A DNA stretch of 64,000 nucleotides from Mycolicibacterium phlei (GTDB taxonomy: Bacteria > Actinomycetota > Actinomycetes > Mycobacteriales > Mycobacteriaceae). The DNA lies in the NCBI RefSeq assembly GCF_001583415.1, contig NZ_CP014475.1:930001-994000 (forward strand), given 5' to 3'. Below, piece by piece: positions 39,612 through 47,548 of the stretch. Position 1 is the stretch's first letter, and each line of letters begins with the position of its first letter. Both the position numbers and the translations under genes were made by a program. The notes below the pieces were generated by a model. It did not search any database. It was not told where the DNA came from and saw nothing but the letters and a program-made list of their open reading frames with translations.

Positions 39612-39614
39612 TCG

Positions 39615-40709
39615 TCAGCCCGCGGTCAGCGTGTCGATGGTGCGCTCCCACATCGCATCGACCTTCTCGAGCAGAAGCGGCAACTGCTCCTTCTGCCGGG
39701 TGTGACCGGCCTCGTCGGCGAGGAGGTTCTCGATCGCCGACGCGGGATCGGTGTCGGGATTGACCAACCGCTCGGGGACACCGAAATCCTTGAGCAGTTC
39801 GTGGTACTTGTGCGACCACCCGAGCGCGAGAGTGGGCACCGACTGGGAGACGCAACCCACCACGGCGTGGAAGCGGCTTGCCACCGCGGCGGTCGCCTGT
39901 CCGAGAACCCCCTTGAGCACCAGCGGATCGGGATCCTGAATCAGCGGAGCCCCGATGCGGTCGGCGAGCGCACGGGCGGTCGGGTGGTCAGTCTCCTCGT
40001 GTGCGACGACGACGGACGCCAGCCCGTTGGCCTTGGCCGCCGCGCTGAACCGGCCGAGGATCTGGAGGTACTCCTCGCGCTGGAGTCGGCCGTGGGTGAA
40101 CAGCTTCTTGTTGGGTACAAGTGCGAGGAACGGCTGGTCGCAGACGGGTGCGACGGAAGCGGGCTTCATGCCGATGGTGAAGTCCGGGCTGCGCACGATC
40201 GGGGTGTCGATGTCGAGTGCCCTGACGTAGTTCTCGCTGACCCGGTCCCGGACGAACACCAAATCGGCCTGCGCGAGCGCCTCCCGCGACCAGCGTCGGG
40301 TGTTGGGTTTCTCGAACGGTCCGAATGCCTGGGGGAGAAGAACTTTCGGGATGCCGCGGCGCACCCAGGACCGACCCGCGAGGGCCTCGGCCCTGGCGAA
40401 GGCGGTGGGCAGCTGGTCGGTGTAGTGGAAGCCCGAGGCGTCGAGCACACCGTCGATCTCCGAGTCGGCGACCAATCGGCGACGGGCGCGCACCCGTGCG
40501 GGGACCAGGCGTCCGGCGGTGGCGGTCAGCTTGGGCGCAAGGGGATAGCGCAGCACCTGGTGCACGCCGAGACGATGGCGTACAGAGACCTCCGTCGTCG
40601 TCGGTGACACCGAGAACTCGCAGGAGTCACCCAACCGTGAGCAGATCGCCTCCAGCATCAGCTGGGCACCCTTGTTGGTGGTGTTCGTTCCGCGGATGTC
40701 GATGATCAC
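39615..40709 (-). CDS. Polysaccharide pyruvyl transferase family protein
   Basis: A 364-aa PS_pyruv_trans protein: N-terminal IDIRGTNTTNKGAQLML (the GT-B-like first motif), IPKVLLPQAFGPF, DLVFVRDRVSENYV and a C-terminal ASRFHAVVGCVSQSVPTLALGW. It should transfer pyruvate from phosphoenolpyruvate to form a 4,6-ketal on a glucose. M. smegmatis LOS carry pyruvylated glucoses, and its LOS locus encodes two such enzymes; here I see one. ATG at 40709 overlaps the upstream stop (ATGA). It ends 3 bp from the convergent mmpL stop. Confidence 0.9.
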   Translation of the reverse strand: MIIDIRGTNTTNKGAQLMLEAICSRLGDSCEFSVSPTTTEVSVRHRLGVHQVLRYPLAPKLTATAGRLVPARVRARRRLVADSEIDGVLDASGFHYTDQLPTAFARAEALAGRSWVRRGIPKVLLPQAFGPFEKPNTRRWSREALAQADLVFVRDRVSENYVRALDIDTPIVRSPDFTIGMKPASVAPVCDQPFLALVPNKKLFTHGRLQREEYLQILGRFSAAAKANGLASVVVAHEETDHPTARALADRIGAPLIQDPDPLVLKGVLGQATAAVASRFHAVVGCVSQSVPTLALGWSHKYHELLKDFGVPERLVNPDTDPASAIENLLADEAGHTRQKEQLPLLLEKVDAMWERTIDTLTAG

Positions 40710-41740
40710 AGCGTCCGATATGTCCTGATCTCGTCGATGAGCCGTTTCGCCGAGTACGGCACCATTGCGTCGGGGTCGGCGTATCCGTAGGCGATCAACA
40801 TCACTACGCGTTCACTGGGTTTCAGGCCCAGCAGCTTGCGCATCTCGACCTCGCGTTCGGGCAGGTCGGGCCAGTTGATGCAGCAGGTGTTCACGCCCTG
40901 GGCCTCGAGCGCGTAGATCACCCCCATTGCCGCCAGACAGCTGTCGATGTAGATCAGGTGCCGGTCTCGGGGGTCGAAGAACGCCGCCAGGTCGCCGATG
41001 ATCACGATCAGGCCCGGAATCTGGTGGTCGTACCCGTCGGTGCCCATCGGGATGGCCGCCACCTTGGCGGTGCTGACCGGATCATCGAAGATCTCGAAGC
41101 GGTACGGCTGTCGGTTGCATGCGGTCGGGGATTCGGCGCCGACGGCCACCGCGCGGTCCACCAGATCCCGCGCCACCGGTTCGGAGGTGAACCACCGCAC
41201 TGACCGCCGGCCGACCGCGAGCGCTTCGAGGTCGTCGATCTTGACCGTCGGCTGCAGTGGGATCGCCGGATGTGGTCCGCTGTCTGGCGTTTCGACGTCG
41301 ATGGTGGACGCGGCATCGCCGAAGGCCTCCCGAGCGCTCACGATCGCTCGATGAGACGAGCTCGCCGTGACGTCGAAGTAGGTGCGCAGCACCGAATAGA
41401 TCCAATTGAACTCGGGATGCCCCGGTCGCAATGTGCCCGTCCGCAGTCCGGCCCGGAAGGCGTCGACGGTGGGCCGGATGTAGTCGGTGGCGAACGTGTC
41501 GCGCACCGGCCGCATCGTCAGGCCCTTCTCGATGCGGTGCACATTGCGCCGCAACAGATAAGGCGCGGCGCCGGAAGCCGCGGACCGCTTGTACTCGCGG
41601 ATACCGCGCTTGACGTAGCGACGCTCGCGGCCGTGCGGCGTGCTCGTCGCGCGCAACCAGATCGCGCGCCAGACTCGCAGCAGCAGGACCGGCAGTTCGG
41701 GCCGGCCGGTCCTGGTGTGGCTGCGAGGTGTCGCTGTCAT
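40706..41740 (-). CDS. Nitroreductase-family FMN protein
   Basis: The 344-aa protein has a nitroreductase fold in its C-terminal two thirds (from about residue 170): AVGRRSVRWFTSEPVARDLVD, SPTACNRQPYRFEIFDD, and a C-terminal GVNTCCINWPDLPERE, where FMN contacts occur. About 150 N-terminal residues rich in Arg precede it. Overlapping junctions place it between the pyruvyl transferase and the GT2 gene in one operon. Such nitroreductases co-occur with pyruvyl transferases in polysaccharide clusters, but their reaction is not established. No function beyond FMN-dependent redox chemistry can be claimed. Confidence 0.82.
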   Translation of the reverse strand: MTATPRSHTRTGRPELPVLLLRVWRAIWLRATSTPHGRERRYVKRGIREYKRSAASGAAPYLLRRNVHRIEKGLTMRPVRDTFATDYIRPTVDAFRAGLRTGTLRPGHPEFNWIYSVLRTYFDVTASSSHRAIVSAREAFGDAASTIDVETPDSGPHPAIPLQPTVKIDDLEALAVGRRSVRWFTSEPVARDLVDRAVAVGAESPTACNRQPYRFEIFDDPVSTAKVAAIPMGTDGYDHQIPGLIVIIGDLAAFFDPRDRHLIYIDSCLAAMGVIYALEAQGVNTCCINWPDLPEREVEMRKLLGLKPSERVVMLIAYGYADPDAMVPYSAKRLIDEIRTYRTL

Positions 41741-42570
41741 TCCGGCCGGTCGGTCACCCAGCGCACGAACCCGTGCTTGCGGAGGAGGTAGTACAGCGAC
41801 TCCGCCTGCTGCTTCTTACGTTTCCGGCCGCGCACGTCGATGTAGTGGTGGACCAGCTTGATGCTGGGATCGAACCAGCGCTTGGCGCCGTACCGCTCGA
41901 GTCGGATCGCGATGTCCTGGGCGCCGTGGTTACGCAGTTTCGGGTCGTAGCCGCCGATCGCCCGGAACACTCCGGAGTCGATCAGCATGTTGCCCTCATG
42001 CAGCCAGTAGGCAGGCGCCGGCTTCGGCCCCTCGAGAACATTCGGCCAGTACTTCGCGCCGGGCAGTCGGATTTTGCGGATCGCCGAGACGGCGGCCGGC
42101 TTCTGGCGGACGCGGTCGACCAGTGGCGGTATCGCGGTGAAGGTTGAGGGCAGCGAGAAGACCGGGCCGTAGTTGTAGGGTTCCTGGCTTCCGTCGACGC
42201 GGCACACCAGTCCGCCGATCGCTCGCACTCCGCGTTCGGCGTAGCGGGCTGCCAGATCCCGGGCGACTTTGGCGACCTGGGGCGTCTCGATATCCATATC
42301 GGCGTCGATGAAATGAATCAGTTCGTCGTCACCGACATGGTCGATTATCTGATTGCGGTTCGCCGTGCAGCCCTGATTCTGCGGGCTGCGGACCAGGTGG
42401 ACCTCGCCACTGAACTCCTTGACGACGTCCACACTGTCATCGGTGGATCCGTCGTCGAGGACGAAGACGCGGTCATAACCCTGTTCCAGCACTTGCGGAA
42501 GCAGTATGCGCAGGTGATGACCCATGTTGTAGTTGGGAATCGCCGCGACCACAGGCGTTTGCTTGGACAT
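41737..42570 (-). CDS. GT2-family glycosyltransferase
   Basis: A 277-aa GT-A enzyme with PVVAAIPNYNMG, the nucleotide-binding FVLDDGSTDDS, the metal-binding DADMD motif, and the acceptor region GNMLIDSGVFRAIGGYDPKLRNHGAQDIAIR (quoted in two parts: GNMLIDSGVFRAIGGYD and KLRNHGAQDIAIR). It should be cytosolic and use a UDP-sugar or dTDP-sugar. ATG at 42570 starts the three-gene minus-strand operon with the nitroreductase and the pyruvyl transferase, so the sugar it adds is a candidate for pyruvylation. The 291-bp gap upstream is a divergent promoter region shared with the ABC transporter. Confidence 0.88.
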   Translation of the reverse strand: MSKQTPVVAAIPNYNMGHHLRILLPQVLEQGYDRVFVLDDGSTDDSVDVVKEFSGEVHLVRSPQNQGCTANRNQIIDHVGDDELIHFIDADMDIETPQVAKVARDLAARYAERGVRAIGGLVCRVDGSQEPYNYGPVFSLPSTFTAIPPLVDRVRQKPAAVSAIRKIRLPGAKYWPNVLEGPKPAPAYWLHEGNMLIDSGVFRAIGGYDPKLRNHGAQDIAIRLERYGAKRWFDPSIKLVHHYIDVRGRKRKKQQAESLYYLLRKHGFVRWVTDRPE

Positions 42571-42861
42571 GTTCGCTCTTTCGGTCCTTCCGCGCGCCGA
42601 CCAACCCCGTCAACGCAGGTCACTCTAACGGGTGGCGCGATTGATGTCGCATCCGAAGCGGCCGCGGAAGCGGCTGTGCAAACTGCTTGCTAAAGATAGC
42701 GACTCGCCCTCTGCGAGCCTCATTCGAAGGTTCAGCGGAAATGGCCGGACGACCGTTCTTCAGCAACAAATTGAATGATTTTGAATTCAGTTCGCCGAAT
42801 CGCGTTGTCCGGACAGCTTCGCTTTTTGAAAGCCTTCGGACGCGCGGTAACGTGTAGTTTC

Positions 42862-43788
42862 GTGATCGAACTGACGGGCGTAGCGAAGACATTCGGGGAG
42901 GATGTCCACGCGCTGCAGGATGTGAGTTTCGCCGCGCCCGCCGGCACCGTATGCGCTTTGCTCGGCCATAACGGGGCGGGCAAGACGACTCTGGTCAAGA
43001 TCATGACCACCCTGCTGCGCCCGACGGCCGGACGGGTCATCGTCGCCGGATACGACGCGGTTCGGGAACCGGGCGCCGTGCGGGCCAGCATCGGGCTCAC
43101 CAGCCAGGACGTCGCACTGGATCCGCTGCTCACCGGCAGAGAGAACCTGGTGTTGTTTTCGCGGCTGCGAGGCATGCGCCGTGCGGAGGCCCGTCGTCGT
43201 GCCGACGAACTCATCGAGCAGTTCGACATGGCGCACGCAGCCGACCGGCAGGTGATCACCTACTCCGGTGGTATGCGTCGGCGGATCGACATCGCCGCCG
43301 CGGTGGTGGTGCAGCCTAAGGTGCTGTTCCTCGACGAACCGACCACCGGCCTGGACCCGCGCAGCCGGCGAGACGTCTGGGCGTTGGTGAAATCGTTTGC
43401 CGAACAGGGCATTACCGTGCTGTTGACCACGCAGTATCTCGAAGAGGCCGACGTGCTCAGCGACTCGGTGGTGATCATCGACCACGGTCGGGTGGTCGCC
43501 AGTGGGACCGCCGAGGAGCTCAAGCGTCAGATCGGTGCCACCTACTGCGAGGTGACCCCGATGGACCCGGCCGACGTGCCGCGGATCTTCGCGGAGGTCC
43601 AGGATTTCGAGGGTGCCGAGTGTGATCCGAACTCGGTGTCTGTTCCCGCGCCGGAGGGCGTCGCCACGCTGATCGAGGTGTTGCGCAGGGTGGAGGCGCT
43701 CGGCATTGAGCTGCACGACATCTCGTTGCGCAAGCCCTCCCTCGACGAGGTCTTCCTGCACCTGAGCTCCGCCCCGACCCGCGTATGA
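42862..43788 (+). CDS. ABC transporter ATP-binding protein (DrrA-like)
   Basis: The 308-aa ATPase has Walker A GHNGAGKTT, signature TYSGGMRRR, Walker B VLFLDEPTTGLD and H-loop TTQYLEE, all as in DrrA-type exporters. GTG at 42862 gives the standard start MIELTGVAKTFG; an upstream ATG at 42775 would add 29 residues without homology. The start sits just after GTAACGTGTAGTTTC, so a leaderless transcript is possible. It is coupled by ATGA to two ABC2 permeases. It probably powers export or assembly of the glycolipid, beside MmpL. Confidence 0.93.
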   Translation: MIELTGVAKTFGEDVHALQDVSFAAPAGTVCALLGHNGAGKTTLVKIMTTLLRPTAGRVIVAGYDAVREPGAVRASIGLTSQDVALDPLLTGRENLVLFSRLRGMRRAEARRRADELIEQFDMAHAADRQVITYSGGMRRRIDIAAAVVVQPKVLFLDEPTTGLDPRSRRDVWALVKSFAEQGITVLLTTQYLEEADVLSDSVVIIDHGRVVASGTAEELKRQIGATYCEVTPMDPADVPRIFAEVQDFEGAECDPNSVSVPAPEGVATLIEVLRRVEALGIELHDISLRKPSLDEVFLHLSSAPTRV

Positions 43789-44528
43789 CAGCGCTTGCCG
43801 CCCTGACCGAACGTGTAGTGGTCAGCACGATCCGCGATCGCGATCTGCTGTTCGCTGTGTTGACACCGGTGGTCATGTTCCTCGGGTTCACGTTCGTCCT
43901 GCAGAACGTGATCGACACCGGTGGCATGAGCTATCCGCAGTACGTGCTGCCCGCCGTCGTCGTCCAGACCATGCTCTTCGGCGCGCTGACCACCGCCGCG
44001 CGGGCGGCCAAGGACCGGCAACCGGGCTTCGGTGTGCGGCTTCGGGTGCTCCCGATCCCGGCGACGCTGCCATTGGCCGCGCGGATGCTGTACTGCCTTC
44101 TGCGCGGGGCGATCTCACTGGTTGTCGCGATCGCGGTGGCCTACCCGTTCGGGTTCCGGATGTCCGGCGGGCTGTGGTACGGGATCGCGTTCGTGGTGAC
44201 GGCCCTGGCGCTGACCCTTGCGTTGTCGTTCGGCGCCGACGCGACGGGGTCCCTCGGCTGGAAGATGGATTCGGCCACCCAGATCCTGCTGATTCCGCAG
44301 CTGCTGCTGGTGCTGTTGTCGACAGGCTTGGCCCCAGCGGACGCCTTCCCGGAGTTCGTTCGGCCCTTCGTGCGTCACCAGCCTGTCTCGCAGATCACCG
44401 ACGCGCTGCGCGGGTTTGCCGACGGGCACGTTCCCGGCAGCACCCTGGCCGCCAGCACGGCGTGGTGTGTCGGGCTGCTCGTCGTGCTGGGAGCGGTCGC
44501 CGTCCGGATGCAGAGGCGGACCGAATGA
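43785..44528 (+). CDS. ABC-2 permease (DrrB-like)
   Basis: A 247-aa integral membrane protein with about six hydrophobic helices (first near residues 25-45, last near 220-240) and the ABC2-type signature region TDALRGFADGHVP near the C-terminus. Coupled by ATGA overlaps to the ATPase before and the second permease after, forming a DrrABC-type unit. It would form half of the membrane channel. Confidence 0.88.
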   Translation: MTALAALTERVVVSTIRDRDLLFAVLTPVVMFLGFTFVLQNVIDTGGMSYPQYVLPAVVVQTMLFGALTTAARAAKDRQPGFGVRLRVLPIPATLPLAARMLYCLLRGAISLVVAIAVAYPFGFRMSGGLWYGIAFVVTALALTLALSFGADATGSLGWKMDSATQILLIPQLLLVLLSTGLAPADAFPEFVRPFVRHQPVSQITDALRGFADGHVPGSTLAASTAWCVGLLVVLGAVAVRMQRRTE

Positions 44529-45331
44529 CCGTGCCTCCCACGCTGCCTTCCAAACCGAGCGGTTCGGTTCTCACCGAGTCGATGCTGCTGGCGGGCAGGA
44601 TGATCAAACGTTGGCGTCTGGAGCCGCTGCTCCCGCTGCAGAGTCTGCTGTTCCCCACCCTGCTGCTGATCGTCTACTTCCTGCTGGCGGGGGAGTCCAT
44701 CAGGCGGATCGCGGGCACCGACAACCTCGCCGGGATGGTGCCGATGTGCGCGTTGGCCGGTGGGATGTTTGGTGCGCTGGGCGCGGGTTTCGGGATTCCC
44801 GCCGAACGCAGGACGGGTCTGCTGAGCAGGCTGTGGGCGTTCCCGGTGCACCGCGCGAGCCTGCTGCTCGGTCGCCTGATGGCCGAAGGGGTGCGCGCGC
44901 TGATCGGCAGCGTCCTGATCACCCTTGTGGGGGTGGGCCTGGGTCTTCGGTTCCAGGGCGGCTGGGTGATGGTGATCCCGTACCTGCTGGTGACCGTGCT
45001 GGTCGTGGTGGTGTTCGCGATGGTGATCATCACGCTGGCACTCGGTGTGGGGCCCGACGGGAACACGTTGTTCACCTGGCTCGGCACCGGGATGATCGGC
45101 TTGGTCTTCGGCAGCTCGGGCGTCGCGCCCGTGCACATGTACCCCTCGTGGATCCGGCCGGTCATCCAGTACCAGCCGCTGTCACCGCCGATTGAGTTGA
45201 TGCGAGGCCTCATCGAGGGCGGCCCGCTGCTGTGGCCGTTCGTCTGGACGATGGTGTGGATGACGGCGATCGCAGCGGTGTTCTATCCGCTGGCGATCCG
45301 CAATCACCGCATCGCCAGCGAAACCAGCTGA
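44525..45331 (+). CDS. ABC-2 permease (DrrC-like)
   Basis: A 268-aa six-helix permease with the hydrophobic segment LFPTLLLIVYFLLAG (about residues 42-58), the cytosolic loop GIPAERRTGLLSRLWAFPVHR and the C-terminal IELMRGLIEGG, the ABC2 family signature. ATG at 44525 overlaps the previous stop. It is the last gene of the transporter operon; 4 bp separate it from the convergent UDP-glucose dehydrogenase. Confidence 0.88.
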   Translation: MTVPPTLPSKPSGSVLTESMLLAGRMIKRWRLEPLLPLQSLLFPTLLLIVYFLLAGESIRRIAGTDNLAGMVPMCALAGGMFGALGAGFGIPAERRTGLLSRLWAFPVHRASLLLGRLMAEGVRALIGSVLITLVGVGLGLRFQGGWVMVIPYLLVTVLVVVVFAMVIITLALGVGPDGNTLFTWLGTGMIGLVFGSSGVAPVHMYPSWIRPVIQYQPLSPPIELMRGLIEGGPLLWPFVWTMVWMTAIAAVFYPLAIRNHRIASETS

Positions 45332-45335
45332 GCGC

Positions 45336-46667
45336 TCAGGCCTCCGCCGGCGCCATGGCGCCGCGGCCCAGCGCGTAGACGTACCAGCCGGCGCCGACCC
45401 AGTAGTCGCGATCGATCGCGTTGCGGGTGTCGAGCAGGCGCGGCTGACGGACCACCGACCGGAACGCGACGGGGTCGATCGAGCAGTACTCGTCCCACTC
45501 GGTCGCCAGCACGATCAGATCGACGTTGCGGCACGCGTCCTCGGCGGTGTCGCAGTAGGTCAGCGTGGGGAACATCGCCTTGGCGTTGGCGATCGCGCGC
45601 GGATCGTGCACGCGCACATCGGCCCCCTTGAGATGCATCGCGGCCGCCACATTGAGCGCCGGCGAGTCGCGCACGTCGTCGCTGTTGGGTTTGAACGCCG
45701 CACCCAGCACGGCGATGCTCTTGCCGAGGCAGTCGCCGCCGACCATCGCGGTGGCCACCTGCACCGCCTTCTCCCGGCGGCGCACGTTGATCTTGTCGAC
45801 CTCGTGCAGGAACGTCAGCGAGTCCGACGCGCCGAGTTCCCCGGCGCGGGCGCTGAACGCCCGGATATCCTTGGGGAGGCAGCCGCCGCCGAATCCCAGG
45901 CCGGCGTTGAGGAATTTGCGGCCGATGCGCTCGTCGTACCCCAGCGCGCGACCGAGCGTGACGACGTCGGCGTTGACCAGCTCGCACACCTCGGCCATCG
46001 CGTTGATGAACGAGATCTTGGTCGCCAGAAACGAATTGGCCGCGACCTTGACCATCTCGGCGGTCGCCAGGTCGGTGGTCAGGTGCGGGGTGCCGCTCTC
46101 GATGAGGCGCGCGTACACCTGGTGCAGGGTCTTCTCGGCGGCCTCGGAGGTGACGCCGAAGATCAGCCGGTCCGGATGCAGGGTGTCCTGAATCGCTTTG
46201 CCCTCACGCAGGAATTCGGGGTTCCACGCCAGTTCCAGCAATTCCGCGGCACGGGACTCGGCCAGTTCGCCGGACAGCCGCTGCGCGGTGCCCACCGGCA
46301 CCGTCGACTTGCCGACGACCAGCCCCGGGGTGTCGGCGTGCGCGGCGATGGTGGAAACCGCGGCGTCGACGTAGCGGACGTCGGCGGCGTTGGAGCCGGC
46401 CTGCTGCGGGGTGCCGACGCAGACGAAGTGCACCGCGGCGCCGGAGACCGCCTCGGCGGGATCGGTGGTGAAGCGCAGCCGGCCGGTCTCCAGCACCTCG
46501 GTGAGAAGCTCTTCGAACTCCGGCTCGTAGAACGGGGACTCGCCCGCTGCCAGTGCCGCGATCTTGGCTTCGTCGGTGTCGTACCCGCAGACCTCGTGGC
46601 CGAGGTGGGCCATGCACACGGCGTGTACGGCGCCGAGGTAACCCGTTCCGACGACATTAATTCGCAT
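45336..46667 (-). CDS. UDP-glucose 6-dehydrogenase
   Basis: A 443-aa enzyme with an N-terminal Rossmann motif NVVGTGYLGAVHAVC, KSTVPVGTA, a central domain with NSFLATKISF, the catalytic Cys263 in GFGGGCLPKD, and a C-terminal UDP-binding domain (LGAAFKPNSDDVRDSP). It oxidises UDP-glucose twice to UDP-glucuronate with NAD. ATG at 46667. Rv0322 (UdgA) is the M. tuberculosis homologue, elsewhere on that chromosome. Its place in this island suggests that the head group includes glucuronic acid or a derivative. Confidence 0.93.
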   Translation of the reverse strand: MRINVVGTGYLGAVHAVCMAHLGHEVCGYDTDEAKIAALAAGESPFYEPEFEELLTEVLETGRLRFTTDPAEAVSGAAVHFVCVGTPQQAGSNAADVRYVDAAVSTIAAHADTPGLVVGKSTVPVGTAQRLSGELAESRAAELLELAWNPEFLREGKAIQDTLHPDRLIFGVTSEAAEKTLHQVYARLIESGTPHLTTDLATAEMVKVAANSFLATKISFINAMAEVCELVNADVVTLGRALGYDERIGRKFLNAGLGFGGGCLPKDIRAFSARAGELGASDSLTFLHEVDKINVRRREKAVQVATAMVGGDCLGKSIAVLGAAFKPNSDDVRDSPALNVAAAMHLKGADVRVHDPRAIANAKAMFPTLTYCDTAEDACRNVDLIVLATEWDEYCSIDPVAFRSVVRQPRLLDTRNAIDRDYWVGAGWYVYALGRGAMAPAEA

Positions 46668-46786
46668 GCGGCCAGTCCTGCGTTCTCAATTCAACAAATC
46701 CCGTGCGGCATCGAAACGCCGAACCCTGCTCGCACACGGTCATACTCCGACGTGCGGGAAATCTTCTGCCTGCTATCGACCCGCGA

Positions 46787-47329
46787 CTACCACGGGAACT
46801 TCGGCGCACCGATCTTCAGCGGCGGGAGCTGAAGCTTGGGGGCTGGCGGGAGCTGAAGCTTGGGGGCCGGCGGCAGCTGCAGCTTCGGGGCGGGCAGGCT
46901 CGGCATCGCGCCCGCCGCCGCGGTGATCGCCGAGGCCGCGCCCGCGGCCGTGGCGGCACTGCCGAGGCCGAGGTTGATGTCGGGCAGGGCCGGCGGCACG
47001 ATCATCAGGTCGGGCAGGTCTGGCACGACGTCGGGCATCGGCACGCTGAACTGCACCGGCACGGACACCTCCGCGAGCTTGGGGTAGTCGATCTGGTCCC
47101 AGCTCGGCGCGGAGAACTGCTTGGCGGCGTTGAGGATCTCGCACCAGTCGCCCTTGCACGGCTCGGCCTGCTGCTCCTCGCGCGGCTGCTCCTCGGGGGC
47201 GGCCTGGTTCTCGACACCGGGCGCCGGTGGTGGCGGCTCGGCGGCGGCCACCGCGCTGGACATGAGGAGGGCGCCGAGGCCTGCTGCGGTCGCGAGGGTC
47301 GCTTGTGCGGCTTTGTGCTTGAGGCTCAC
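46787..47329 (-). CDS. Secreted Pro-rich protein with PPAPKLQL repeats
   Basis: The 180-aa product has a signal peptide (basic start, then ATAAGLGALLMSSAVAAA, cleavage near residue 30), an acidic/Pro linker, one potential disulphide (Cys58, Cys63 in CKGDWC), and a C-terminus with three 8-residue PPAPKLQL-type repeats ending PLKIGAPKFPW. No known domain is recognised. GTG at 47329 with AGGAG eight bases upstream. It lies between fadD and ugd on the same strand, as small secreted or PE-like proteins accompany fadD23-type loci, so a role in glycolipid transport or placement is a guess. Confidence 0.75.
   Translation of the reverse strand: MSLKHKAAQATLATAAGLGALLMSSAVAAAEPPPPAPGVENQAAPEEQPREEQQAEPCKGDWCEILNAAKQFSAPSWDQIDYPKLAEVSVPVQFSVPMPDVVPDLPDLMIVPPALPDINLGLGSAATAAGAASAITAAAGAMPSLPAPKLQLPPAPKLQLPPAPKLQLPPLKIGAPKFPW
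46827..46898 (-). repeat. Three 24-bp tandem repeats in the secreted-protein gene
   Basis: Units at 46827-46850, 46851-46874 and 46875-46898 follow the form AGCTGAAGCTTGGGGGC, the first two differing at two positions and the third more diverged. They encode the PPAPKLQL octapeptide on the minus strand, so copy changes keep frame. Confidence 0.85.
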
Positions 47330-47548
47330 TGATTCACTCCTGCCGTTGATACGACGATGATAGGTCGCGATGGCGCCGATTGCGGCATCGATTTCGCGTA
47401 CGGGCGAACGGATTTCGGCGTATGGCCGAATCCTTGTTTACCGCTGCTGATCGAGCAATTGTCAAAACTGCGGCGGCGTGCGGGATTCAGCGCGGAAAGC
47501 GCGAAACTCCGCGCTCTCAGCAAATCTTCCTGCCGCCGCTGGTGCATG

